From assembly GCF_902459525.1 (NCBI RefSeq), contig NZ_LR699166.1, positions 124,001 to 188,000 on the forward strand: a stretch of 64,000 bases of DNA, in the 5' to 3' direction. The translations under genes and the position numbers were made by a program. The notes beneath the pieces are model-generated. The model did not search any database, was not told the DNA's origin, and was given only the letters and a program-made list of their open reading frames with translations. Origin of the DNA: Sideroxydans sp. CL21. Lineage in GTDB: Bacteria > Pseudomonadota > Gammaproteobacteria > Burkholderiales > Gallionellaceae. Of this stretch, positions 1-8,345 are shown one piece after another; the stretch's first letter is position 1; the number at the start of each line of letters is the position of its first letter.

Positions 1-1099
1 GGTCGAACGGAATAAAGCCCAGGCGCCGAGGCAGTTGGGACAGCAAGCCGCGTACCTGCGCGGCATCCAGAATGGCCAGATCTATCGGGTCTTGTGTCGA
101 ATGGTCGCAGGCGAGCGCAGCCCAATACAGCAGATCTTTGTCGTTATAGGGTGCGTATGAACGGAGCGCGGTGAGCGCCAGCCGGTTTTGAGTGATGGTG
201 CCGGTCTTGTCGCTTGCCAGCACATCCATTGCGGCGGCTTCCTCGATGGCCGACAAACGCGTCACCAGAACGCCGTTTTTGGCCAGTTCCAGCGCACCGA
301 GCGCCGTTGCGAGAGTATAGGTAGCCGGCAGTGCGATGGGCACGGAAGCAACCAGCAGGATCAACGCAAAAGGAAGCACTTCGGTCAGGGGGATTCCGTA
401 CAACGCGCTGTATGTCAACAAGGCGGCAACCAGGATCGCGTCCAGTGTCACCAGATATTTGACGATCGTAACGATGAGCGTTTCCAGGTGGCTTACGGAC
501 TTGGCGCTACGCACAAGTTCGGCCGTCTTGCCAAAAAACGTATGGACTCCGGTTGCGGTGACCTCGCCCGGTGCTTCGCCGCGCTTCACAATGGCGCCGG
601 CATGCACAAAAGATCCGGAACCTGCTTCAACCGGCAACGATTCGCCGGTAAGTGCGGATTGATCCAGAAGCAATTTGCCGTCAAGCAAACGAATATCCGC
701 TGTGGCAAGGTCGCCCATGCGCAGGTACACCACGTCGCCCGGTACGAGTTGTTGAGCCGGTAATTTTTGCCAGATATTGTCACGCAAGACGCGGACCTGA
801 ATCTCCAGGCGGCTCTTCAGCATTGCCAATGCGTTGTTGGCGCGATTTTCATGCGCAAACCCCAGTACGGCATTGAATGCCAGCAGGGCGGCAATGATGG
901 CGGCTTCGTCCGGCTTGCCCAGCGCGAATTGCAAGGCGATCGTCGCTTCCAGCATCCAGGGCACCGGTGCCCAGAATTTGCGCAGGAAAACAAGCCAGAC
1001 ATGAGGGCGGTCTTCCGCCACCGCATTGGGCCCGTACGTTGACTGCCGTTGCAGGGCTTCGGTGCTGGTGAGTCCTTGCAGTGCGGCGGCTTCAGGCAT
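1..1099 (-). CDS. Cation-transporting P-type ATPase, 5' part (truncated by window edge)
   Basis: About 366 N-terminal codons of an integral inner-membrane P-type ATPase are present; the rest lies beyond the left edge. Reading the minus strand from the ATG at 1099 gives a short cytoplasmic N-terminus, a hydrophobic hairpin, the actuator motif LTGESLPV near residue 150, a second hydrophobic pair (residues ~215-265), and the phosphorylation motif DKTGTITQN with the acceptor Asp near residue 297. The short N-terminus without metal-binding CxxC domains and the sequence around the motifs resemble the P-IIIA proton-pumping (plasma-membrane H+-ATPase) group, which energises the membrane by ATP-driven H+ export. 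Substrate is inferred, because the specificity segments after the P-domain are missing. An upstream GTG in the same frame is an alternative start. Confidence 0.85.
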   Translation of the reverse strand, partial: MPEAAALQGLTSTEALQRQSTYGPNAVAEDRPHVWLVFLRKFWAPVPWMLEATIALQFALGKPDEAAIIAALLAFNAVLGFAHENRANNALAMLKSRLEIQVRVLRDNIWQKLPAQQLVPGDVVYLRMGDLATADIRLLDGKLLLDQSALTGESLPVEAGSGSFVHAGAIVKRGEAPGEVTATGVHTFFGKTAELVRSAKSVSHLETLIVTIVKYLVTLDAILVAALLTYSALYGIPLTEVLPFALILLVASVPIALPATYTLATALGALELAKNGVLVTRLSAIEEAAAMDVLASDKTGTITQNRLALTALRSYAPYNDKDLLYWAALACDHSTQDPIDLAILDAAQVRGLLSQLPRRLGFIPFD

Positions 1100-1256
1100 G
1101 TTTCCCACCTTGTCAGAAGTTGTCGGCAGAAGTGTAGAGTGCAGTTTCGGATGCCGGACACAGATCGGCAAGATGATCGTCCGACAGGCACTTGTATGTT
1201 TTCTGCCGCCCCGCCGAATGCTACCGCCCCCGGTACTGCGAATTATTAATTAATTT

Positions 1257-1979
1257 TCACGGAGCCGGTTTTGCGAAAAGGTCGATTCGGATGGGGGTGA
1301 GGAATGCCGCTCCAGTCGGGGACATGTGCCGGTTGAATTTTGAGCGGACCTCTTCAAGCAGGGCAGGTGATAGTTGGTGATCGGTATGGGTCACTTTGAG
1401 AACCTGGTTTTCGAATTGACTGAAACTTTCAAAATGCGAAGGTTGCAAGAAAAATTTCTGCTGGACCAGTGTTAGCTGCCGAGTTGAGACTGCACGCACT
1501 TCGGCGGCGAAAGCGGCTTCGCGTACCTTCTTTTCGTCGTGGAATAGCCGGAGTATTTCGTTGAATTCTCCGGCATAGACTGGCTCGGAGATATAAGCCA
1601 TGCCACCCGGCTTCAATACACGGCAGATTTCGGAAAAAGCGTTGTCGAGGGATTCGGACGGTACGTGGTGCAGGGACTTGAACATCAACACGATATCGAA
1701 ATTCGAATCGGCGGCAGGAATATTTTCGGCGCCGCCGTACTCGAAACGGACGTTGGGCAGATCCCCGATCATCTTGTTCTTTGCGAGCTGAAGTTCGTCC
1801 ACTTCCAGGGCAAGTACCGAAGCGGCTTTTTCACTGACCAGACGAGTTTTCTCCGCTTTGCCGCAGCCGAGTTCGAGTACCCTCGAACCTTCCAGGTGCA
1901 GAAGTTGGTCCATGATTTCCCGCTCGTTGGCAACAAGGGTGACCTGTGGGGCGTCGATACTCATTTGGATGATTGTCAT
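1257..1979 (-). CDS. Class I SAM-dependent methyltransferase
   Basis: A 240-residue soluble protein with a Rossmann-type methyltransferase fold (Methyltransf_11 type). Motif I, VLELGCGKAEKT, lies near residue 35, an acidic residue ends strand 2 (LALEVDE), and the motif IV/post region FDIVLMFKSLHHVP is near residue 110, followed by the LKPGGMAYISEP segment. The substrate cannot be read from sequence; ubiquinone/menaquinone-type and small-molecule methyltransferases share this layout. It stands alone between the ATPase and the haem peroxidase, both on the same strand but with gaps of over 150 bases, so it is probably its own transcription unit. MSIDAP five codons in is an alternative start. Confidence 0.8.
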   Translation of the reverse strand: MTIIQMSIDAPQVTLVANEREIMDQLLHLEGSRVLELGCGKAEKTRLVSEKAASVLALEVDELQLAKNKMIGDLPNVRFEYGGAENIPAADSNFDIVLMFKSLHHVPSESLDNAFSEICRVLKPGGMAYISEPVYAGEFNEILRLFHDEKKVREAAFAAEVRAVSTRQLTLVQQKFFLQPSHFESFSQFENQVLKVTHTDHQLSPALLEEVRSKFNRHMSPTGAAFLTPIRIDLFAKPAP

Positions 1980-2246
1980 GTCTGATCCTTATGTTTTCCA
2001 TCCGTTACTGCGATTGGCAGCATGTTTAGAATGGGCATGCTGAACTGTATGCTGTCGCGTTCCGCAAGAATTTAACAGCCTGATGCATATGGCGGCAATA
2101 TTTCCGCAAAGTATCCATACTTCATACAGGGAATGCCGGATTGCATCTCCATTGTTGCGCGGGTGGGTTTGGAACGGACCGTGACGGAAAGTGCGCAAGG
2201 CTGTGGATGAGCAAGACCGGGGGACTTGCGCCCCCGGTTACCTGGT
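1980..2246. other. Intergenic region with a terminator-like hairpin
   Basis: A 267-base gap between the methyltransferase start and the haem peroxidase stop. The only clear structure is the GC-rich hairpin at 2216-2238; no convincing ORF, tRNA or known riboswitch was seen in the remainder. Confidence 0.5.
2216..2238 (-). terminator. Hairpin downstream of the haem peroxidase gene
   Basis: Perfect 8-bp stem ACCGGGGG/CCCCCGGT with a 7-nt loop, starting 9 bases after the minus-strand stop of the peroxidase gene. It lacks a T-run on the minus strand, so it may be an imperfect intrinsic terminator or an mRNA 3'-end stabiliser. Confidence 0.45.
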
Positions 2247-3254
2247 TTAGTTGTCGAACGGTTGCGGCCTCGGAGTGCTGTCGGATGAAGGCGGCAGGAT
2301 AGGCAAATTGAATGAAGGCTGATCTCCGGTCAGCGTCTTCAGGAAAGCCACAATTTGGGCGTTTTCTCCATCAGTGAATTTCTTGCCAAGTTGTATCTTG
2401 CCCATGGTATTGACGGCATCTTTAAGCGTAGCGGCTCCGCCGTCATGGAAGTAGGGATAGGTCAATTCAACGTTGCGCAGGGTCGGAACCTTGAAGTTGA
2501 AACGATCCTCATTTTTGCCGGTGACCGCCGAACGGCCTTCCGCCGGGTTGGTGGTCTTGTAGGGCTCGACAACGCCCATCTTCTGATAGGAATTGCCGCC
2601 CACTGCGGGGCCATTATGGCAGGCCACGCAACCGCTATCCTTGAACAGCTTGTAACCGGCAATTTCGTTGGCGTTCAAAGCATGCTTGTCACCCTTTAGC
2701 CATTTGTCGAAACGCGAGTTTGGCGTCACCAGGGTTTCCTCGAAAGCAGCGATAGCCTGGGTTACCTCGCCTATGGTCACCTTGTCTGACCCGAAGTTGG
2801 TCTTGAACTCGGCGACATAAGCAGGGATGGATTGCAGAACCCCGACAGCAAGTTCGTGGGTGAAACCCATTTCGCCGGGATTGGCGATAGGGCCGCTGGC
2901 CTGGGCTTTGAGGTCTGCCGCACGCCCGTCCCAGAACTGGGCCAAACTCATGCTGGAATTAAGGACGGTAGGCGCATTGATCGGACCCTGATGCCAGTTG
3001 TGACCGATAGACGTCTTGATGTTATCGGTGCCGCCCATGGACAAATTGTGGCAGGAGTTGCAAGAAATAAAACCTGACTTGGAAAGGCGTGGATCGAAGA
3101 ACAGCTTCTTGCCCAGTTCGACCAGGGCCGGATTGCTGGTTTTGACCGCTTCGATGGGTTGAATCGGCTCGGAGCTATTGGCGGCATTGGCGAGGCCGGT
3201 ACCGGCAATTGATGCCGTCGCAACGACGGCGAGAAAGGTACGCTTCATTTTCAT
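2247..3254 (-). CDS. Periplasmic di-haem cytochrome c peroxidase
   Basis: A 335-residue member of the bacterial di-haem cytochrome c peroxidase/MauG family, which reduces H2O2 to water in the periplasm with electrons from small c-type cytochromes. A Sec signal peptide (residues 1-25, ending ANA) is followed by the first haem site CNSCH (C65, C68, H69) and a second site CVACH (C209, C212, H213), the standard spacing for this family. The length is normal. The start at 3254 is supported by AAGGAGA ten bases upstream. It is a single gene, divergent from the small protein at 3602. In a cytochrome-rich organism it would deal with peroxide formed at the oxic/anoxic boundary (inference). Confidence 0.93.
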   Translation of the reverse strand: MKMKRTFLAVVATASIAGTGLANAANSSEPIQPIEAVKTSNPALVELGKKLFFDPRLSKSGFISCNSCHNLSMGGTDNIKTSIGHNWHQGPINAPTVLNSSMSLAQFWDGRAADLKAQASGPIANPGEMGFTHELAVGVLQSIPAYVAEFKTNFGSDKVTIGEVTQAIAAFEETLVTPNSRFDKWLKGDKHALNANEIAGYKLFKDSGCVACHNGPAVGGNSYQKMGVVEPYKTTNPAEGRSAVTGKNEDRFNFKVPTLRNVELTYPYFHDGGAATLKDAVNTMGKIQLGKKFTDGENAQIVAFLKTLTGDQPSFNLPILPPSSDSTPRPQPFDN

Positions 3255-3601
3255 GGTACTTCTCCTTGATTAAAATAATGAAAATTGAGAGACAGAACTT
3301 CGGCTTGAATGAAATCTGGAGCTAATCAAACATCAATTCAGGCTCCGCCCGCGGTAACAGGTCAGACTGCGCGTTTACCTGACAATAAACAAACTCTTAT
3401 GTCGTAATAATTTGCAATAAGGCATTTGAGATTAAGCCGCCATTCTTAAGGATTGCTTAAGCGCAAAATTCAGCCATCGATTGTGATACGGCTTACGCAT
3501 CGAAGTTGGCTGCAAGTTGAGCTAAGCTTTTCCGCGTCCGGGCCGATACATTATTGGCAGGGTCGACAGATTTTAAATCGCCCCGGATGCGGAGGTGTGA
3601 T
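3255..3601. promoter_or_regulatory. Divergent intergenic region with CTTAAG repeats
   Basis: A 347-base, AT-rich spacer between the divergent peroxidase gene and the small ORF at 3602. The clearest element is CTTAAG-N5-CTTAAG at 3445-3461, which is palindromic overall and could be a regulator site. No gene or RNA was recognised. Promoters for both flanking genes must lie here, but none is convincing enough to place. Confidence 0.4.
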
Positions 3602-3823
3602 ATGGCTACCACGATGAACATGAGCGGATACGAGATCGAGCGCGAAACAGTTGCGGATGAAGGATATGGCGACGAAGTGATGTATGCGGAATGGAATCCG
3701 CAACTTGCGTTGGTCGGCGATCAACCGGTCAGCGAAATGGATAAACATTCGGTACTTCCCGGCGAATTGGCGACTGTGGATGTCGATGCGTTCCTGCATA
3801 AAATGTATAAGTATCAGTGTTGA
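3602..3823 (+). CDS. Small hypothetical protein, 73 residues
   Basis: A small acidic protein of 73 residues starting MATTMNMSGYEIERE and ending HKMYKYQC. A longer version beginning at 3554 is open, but the ATG at 3602 has a strong Shine-Dalgarno GGAGGTG at 3591-3597, so the shorter form is preferred. There is no signal peptide, membrane segment or recognisable domain; many Asp/Glu residues and a C-terminal Cys are visible. It lies upstream of slt with a gap of about 140 bases. Function unknown. The good ribosome site and lack of overlap with another gene make it likely to be real. Confidence 0.6.
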   Translation: MATTMNMSGYEIERETVADEGYGDEVMYAEWNPQLALVGDQPVSEMDKHSVLPGELATVDVDAFLHKMYKYQC

Positions 3824-3961
3824 TGATGTGTCTTCCCGGGCGGCCTCACTGCTGAGGCCACCCTCTCTGTATCCCTTATTTGGCGCCGTTTCCGGGCACT
3901 TTCGGTAACGCGGCGCAAGGCGCATGTGGTATTCTGTACCCAGTTGATCCTGAGTACTTCC

Positions 3962-5890
3962 ATGAGATTTGTATTGTTCCTGCTGCTGGTGCTGCCTGCG
4001 TGTGCGCTGGCCGACCAAGAAAGTGATTTTCGCATCGCACGTGACGCGTTACGCGCTGGCAATTCCTCACGCCTGGACAAAGTGGCGGAGAAACTCAGTA
4101 CAACCCCGCTGGAGCCCTACGTGACTTATTACCAGTTGCACATGCACTGGGGCACGAAAGCGACACCCGCGATCAAGGCATTTCTTGCACGTACCGACGA
4201 ATCCCCGGTGGTCGATCAGTTTCGCGGAGAGTGGCTCAAATATCTCGGTGAGCACGAAAGCTGGGACGAATTTGCGGAAGAATACCCGCATCTGGTGAGC
4301 ACGGATGACGAACTGACGTGTTATGCCCTGCAACTGCGTCGACAAACCGATGCTGCCGGTGCGCTGGCCGAAGCACGCAAGCTGTGGTTCAACAGCGAAG
4401 AAATGCCGGATAGTTGTACCCCATTGTTCACGGAAGCGATCAAGCAAGGCGTCATAAGCGAGGCCGATGTATGGCAGCGCATGCGTCTGGCGCTGGAGAA
4501 CAACAACACTACGCTGGCCAGAGAACTGATCAAAAAGCTGCCCAAGGCGCAAGTCTTTCCGGCTGCCGAGTTGAGTGTTGCAGCGGGAAATCCGAGGCGC
4601 TATCTGGAAAGGACCAAATTCGAGAACGCAGGCATGGGACGGCGAATGGCGGCCTTGTTCGCCCTGCAACGCCTGGCCAGACAGTCGCCGCAGATCGCCT
4701 ATACGCGCTGGGAACATATGGCCAATTATTTTTCCGAGGACGAACAGCGCTATTTCTTCGGCTGGCAGGGCTACGCCGGTGCACAAGCCCATGACGAACG
4801 GGCATTGCTCTGGTATTCGGTGGCAGGCGATGCGGCGTTGAATCCAAAACAACTGGCATGGCGCACCCGCGCGGCATTGCGTGCGAACAACTGGCACGAA
4901 GTGTGGGAAAGCATCAGTGCGATGTCGCAGCAACAGCAAAGCGAAGGGGCGTGGCGATACTGGAAAGGCCGCGCACTTATGGCACTGGGACGGCCTGTAG
5001 AAGCCGAGATGTTATTTGCCGATCTGAGTCGCGAATATAATTTCTACGGACAGCTAGCCTCCGAAGAATTGGGGGGCGCGCCGGGTGCGGGCATGGGTTC
5101 GGTGCATTACCAGCCGAGCGATACCGAGATCGAAACCATACAGGCCATGCCTGCGATACAGCGCACCCTGCTGTTGTATCGCATGGACATGCGTACCGAA
5201 GCCGCAAAGGAATGGGCCTGGGCAACGCGGAACTTCAGTGACCGGCAATTGCTGGTGGCAGCCGAAGTGGCACGCCGCAACGAGATGTACGACCGTTCGA
5301 TCAATGCGGCGGATCGCACGGTGCAGCTGCACGATTTCAACTTGCGCTATCCCGCACCGTACCGTGAAAGCATGCAGGAAGACCTGCACAAGCACGGTCT
5401 GGAGGAGGCATGGGTGTACGGTCTGATGCGGCAGGAAAGCCGTTTTGCGACCATGGCAAAATCCGATGTCGGCGCAGCCGGATTGATGCAGATCATGCCG
5501 GATACGGCGCGCTGGGTGGCAAGGCAGATCGGCATGAAGGGCTACCGCAAGGGGCTGATCCATCGGCTGGATGTGAACATCCAGCTCGGCACGTATTACA
5601 TGAAAACGGTCTCGCATCAATTTGACGACAACCCGGTGCTGGCATCCGCCGCATACAACGCGGGCCCGACCAGGGCGCGGCAATGGCGCGGCACACAGCC
5701 GATGGAAGGAGCGATCTACGTCGAGACCATTCCGTTCGACGAGACGCGCGATTATGTGAAGAAGGTCATGAGCAACACCATGTATTACTCCAAGCTGTTC
5801 GGACAGACTTCGCAATCGCTCAAGCAGCGGCTCGGCACCATCGAGGCGCAAAACGCGAAGAACCAGAAATCCTATCGCGATGAACGTTAA
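3962..5890 (+). CDS. slt: Soluble lytic murein transglycosylase
   Basis: A 642-residue periplasmic lytic transglycosylase of the Slt70 family. It cleaves the MurNAc-GlcNAc bond of peptidoglycan to give 1,6-anhydromuropeptides during wall turnover. The N-terminus is a clear signal peptide (MRFVLFLLLVLPACALA), which argues for the ATG at 3962 over the in-frame ATG at 3926. A long alpha-superhelical U-shaped domain follows, and the catalytic SLT domain is at the C-terminus: LMRQESRF carries the catalytic Glu, followed by GAAGLMQIMPDTA and the AAYNAGP motif. The 3' end overlaps cca by 11 bases, so the two are probably co-transcribed. Confidence 0.93.
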   Translation: MRFVLFLLLVLPACALADQESDFRIARDALRAGNSSRLDKVAEKLSTTPLEPYVTYYQLHMHWGTKATPAIKAFLARTDESPVVDQFRGEWLKYLGEHESWDEFAEEYPHLVSTDDELTCYALQLRRQTDAAGALAEARKLWFNSEEMPDSCTPLFTEAIKQGVISEADVWQRMRLALENNNTTLARELIKKLPKAQVFPAAELSVAAGNPRRYLERTKFENAGMGRRMAALFALQRLARQSPQIAYTRWEHMANYFSEDEQRYFFGWQGYAGAQAHDERALLWYSVAGDAALNPKQLAWRTRAALRANNWHEVWESISAMSQQQQSEGAWRYWKGRALMALGRPVEAEMLFADLSREYNFYGQLASEELGGAPGAGMGSVHYQPSDTEIETIQAMPAIQRTLLLYRMDMRTEAAKEWAWATRNFSDRQLLVAAEVARRNEMYDRSINAADRTVQLHDFNLRYPAPYRESMQEDLHKHGLEEAWVYGLMRQESRFATMAKSDVGAAGLMQIMPDTARWVARQIGMKGYRKGLIHRLDVNIQLGTYYMKTVSHQFDDNPVLASAAYNAGPTRARQWRGTQPMEGAIYVETIPFDETRDYVKKVMSNTMYYSKLFGQTSQSLKQRLGTIEAQNAKNQKSYRDER

Positions 5891-7109
5891 CGATCTGACA
5901 ATCTATTGCGTCGGCGGTGCAGTTCGCGACCGGTTGCTCGGCTTGCCCGTGCAGGATCACGATTGGGTGGTGGTGGGCAGCACGCCGGATGAGATGGTTG
6001 CGCGCGGCTTCAAACCGGTGGGCAGCGACTTTCCGGTGTTTCTGCATCCCGAAACCCATGAGGAATATGCGCTGGCACGCACCGAACGCAAGGTGGCTCA
6101 GGGTTACAAAGGGTTCACCGTGTATGCCACACCTGAAGTGACGCTGGAGCAGGACCTGCTGCGCCGCGACTTCACCGTCAACGCCATTGCACAGGATGCA
6201 GACGGCAAACTCATCGATCCCTACGGCGGACAGGCCGACCTGAGGGCGGGCGTGTTGCGCCATGTGAGTGCCGCATTTGCCGAGGACCCGGTGCGCATCC
6301 TGCGCGGCGCGCGCTTTGCGGCGCGCTTCGGATTCACCTTCGCGCCGGAGACATTGAGGCTGATGCGCACGATGGTGGAAAACGGCGAAGTCGATGCACT
6401 GGTGGCCGAGCGCGTATGGCAGGAACTGGCGCGCGGCCTGATGGAAAAACATCCGTCGCGTTTCTTCACCACGCTGCGCGAGTGCGGTGCACTGAAAAAG
6501 ATATTGCCGGAACTGGATGCGCTGTTTGGCGTGCCTCAACCGCCCCAGTACCACCCCGAGATAGACTGCGGCATTCATGCCATGCTGGTGCTGGACGATA
6601 CTGCGCAGCACGGCTATCCCCTCGAAGTTCGCTTTGCCGCACTGGGGCACGATCTGGGCAAAGGCAGCACGCCCGCGAATGCCCTGCCGCGCCACATCGG
6701 CCATGAGATGCGCAGCGTCGAACACCTGAAGGATGTGTGCGAACGGCTGCGTGTACCCGGCGAATGCCGCGATCTGGCTATGCTCGTGGCGAGACACCAC
6801 GGCAATGTGCATCGCGCCAGGGAACTGCGTGCCGACACAATTGTGAAACTGTTCGATAGCTGCGATCTGTGGCGCAAGCCGGAACGTTTCACGCAGCTAT
6901 TGCAGGCATGCGAATCAGATGCACACGGGCGTACCGGACACGAGCAGGATGCCTATCCGCAGTCAGCCTATCTGCTGCGCTGTGCGCAAGCTGCACAGGC
7001 AGTGAATGCCGGAGAGATCGCGCGCGCATGCCCGGACAAGAATCTGATCGCCGACAGGGTACGCGAGGCGCGCATCATGGCGGTGGAAGCCATTACCAAG
7101 GCCATATAA
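5880..7109 (+). CDS. cca: CCA-adding multifunctional tRNA nucleotidyltransferase
   Basis: A 409-residue class II nucleotidyltransferase that adds or repairs the 3'-CCA end of tRNAs. The N-terminal motif CVGGAVRDRLLG and the metal-binding DHDWVVVG start the polymerase head domain. The motif RRDFTVNAIA and the ATP/CTP-recognition segment EDPVRILRGARF follow. An HD phosphohydrolase domain (FAALGHDLGKG, residues ~250-260, then RHHGN) in the C-terminal half is typical of the gammaproteobacterial/betaproteobacterial enzyme with added phosphatase/phosphodiesterase activity. The start overlaps the slt stop by 11 bases. Confidence 0.95.
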   Translation: MNVNDLTIYCVGGAVRDRLLGLPVQDHDWVVVGSTPDEMVARGFKPVGSDFPVFLHPETHEEYALARTERKVAQGYKGFTVYATPEVTLEQDLLRRDFTVNAIAQDADGKLIDPYGGQADLRAGVLRHVSAAFAEDPVRILRGARFAARFGFTFAPETLRLMRTMVENGEVDALVAERVWQELARGLMEKHPSRFFTTLRECGALKKILPELDALFGVPQPPQYHPEIDCGIHAMLVLDDTAQHGYPLEVRFAALGHDLGKGSTPANALPRHIGHEMRSVEHLKDVCERLRVPGECRDLAMLVARHHGNVHRARELRADTIVKLFDSCDLWRKPERFTQLLQACESDAHGRTGHEQDAYPQSAYLLRCAQAAQAVNAGEIARACPDKNLIADRVREARIMAVEAITKAI

Positions 7110-7135
7110 CGGATCACCCGAGATATTTTGAAGAA

Positions 7136-7690
7136 ATGCGGATACACCAAATGACTGTGAGAATTATTCTATTCGTATGTGTACTGTTTCTGAGCAGGGG
7201 CATCCTGGCGGCTGAACAAACCGGCCCCATGCAACAACCCGGTGTCAATGGTGCGGATCAGCCCAAATTGGAAAGCCTGCCGGATGCTATCCAGAGTATG
7301 TTGCAGCTGGCCCTCAATCAGATTGGAGTTTCGTACCACAGGGGCGGCGTAAGCCCTGAAACCGGTTTTGATTGCAGCGGCTTTGTGCGTTACATTTTCG
7401 ATCAAGCCGCAGGAATAGAGCTGCCACACAGTGCAAGGGCCATCAGTCTGATTGGGACAAGCATCCAGTTGGCAGAATTGCACCCGGGCGATTTGCTGTT
7501 TTTTCGCCTCAAGCGCCGAGCCGTTTCCCATGTCGGGATTTATCTTGGCAATAATCAGTTCATCCATGACGCAAGCAATCGTACGGGCGGCGTCAGAATC
7601 TCAAACTTGGAAGGCTATTGGGCCGGGCATTTCAAGATGGCGCGCCGCTTTGATTTGCCTTCTGAACAATCCTCCAAAAACCCGGAATAA
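7136..7690 (+). CDS. NlpC/P60 family cell-wall hydrolase
   Basis: A 184-residue exported cysteine peptidase of the NlpC/P60 (C40) family, which cuts peptide stems in peptidoglycan. A hydrophobic signal segment (IILFVCVLFLSRGILAA) precedes a short linker, then the catalytic Cys in FDCSGFVRY and the catalytic His in VSHVGIYLG, with a third polar residue in the NQFIHDAS segment. The reading frame is open far upstream into cca, but the ATG at 7136 (GAAG just upstream) gives a sensible signal peptide; the ATG at 7151 is an alternative. It follows cca by 26 bases and may belong to the same operon. Confidence 0.88.
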   Translation: MRIHQMTVRIILFVCVLFLSRGILAAEQTGPMQQPGVNGADQPKLESLPDAIQSMLQLALNQIGVSYHRGGVSPETGFDCSGFVRYIFDQAAGIELPHSARAISLIGTSIQLAELHPGDLLFFRLKRRAVSHVGIYLGNNQFIHDASNRTGGVRISNLEGYWAGHFKMARRFDLPSEQSSKNPE

Positions 7691-7699
7691 AGTCCGGGT
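7674..7699 (-). terminator. Intrinsic terminator of the DNA glycosylase gene
   Basis: Stem ACCCGGA/TCCGGGT (7680-7686 with 7693-7699), loop of 6, followed on the minus strand by a run of five T (7675-7679). It overlaps the stop codon of the convergent NlpC/P60 gene. Orientation is set by the T-run. Confidence 0.6.
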
Positions 7700-7815
7700 G
7701 TCGTAGCAGATATTAAACAGGCAAGAGCTTATCTGCTTCGCACTTTTTGTGCCGCTCATTCCAGACACAAAGAGTGCAATGCGATTGCAGCGGTCCTGAG
7801 CTGCAAAATTCCGGA

Positions 7816-8316
7816 TCAACCGCTTATGACTGCCCGCCATGCCAGCAGTTTGTCTGTATAGCTCTTTCCGGCATGTGCCGGGCTGGTCGAAGGCAGACGG
7901 TGAAATGTCAGTGGCGGTAGTTTCTGTTTCCCGATTACGAACTTTTTGAAACTTTGTTCTGCCTTCGCTCCGTTGAAGAATACATGCTTGATATGCAGAT
8001 GTTGCTTGAAGAAAGTTTCGAAATCATTTCCGATCTCGGTGCCTTTTCTGATATCAGCGTCCAGACTGGATTTGCGTTCACATGATGCCAGTACATCCCA
8101 TAAGGCGATGCGGGAAGACTTCAGAATGGAAACTCGTTCTTCATATGGGCGAGACAAGCCGGCACCCACCAACTCACCCATGATTTTCCAGAAGGCATTC
8201 TGCGGCAGGGCGTAGTACTCGTTTTTTTCCAGCGATACATTGCCAGGCATGCTACCCAGAATCAACACCCTTGCATCGGAATTGCTTATTGGCGCGAAAC
8301 TGTGCCTGTGAGACAT
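7816..8316 (-). CDS. DNA-deoxyinosine (hypoxanthine) glycosylase, UDG superfamily
   Basis: A 166-residue protein matching the family-6 uracil-DNA-glycosylase-like enzymes (HDG), which remove hypoxanthine arising from adenine deamination in DNA. Visible signatures are the early ILGSMPG motif, the YYALPQNAFWKIMGEL segment that forms the damaged-base pocket, and LPSTSPAHA near the C-terminus, equivalent to motif B of the superfamily. The ATG at 8316 is preferred to the TTG at 8328 because GAGGAA sits just before it. It is convergent with the NlpC/P60 gene and downstream of the MidA-type gene on the same strand (gap 29 bases), likely co-transcribed. Confidence 0.82.
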   Translation of the reverse strand: MSHRHSFAPISNSDARVLILGSMPGNVSLEKNEYYALPQNAFWKIMGELVGAGLSRPYEERVSILKSSRIALWDVLASCERKSSLDADIRKGTEIGNDFETFFKQHLHIKHVFFNGAKAEQSFKKFVIGKQKLPPLTFHRLPSTSPAHAGKSYTDKLLAWRAVISG

Positions 8317-8345
8317 GCTATTCCTCAATCAGAATCCAAATGTGG

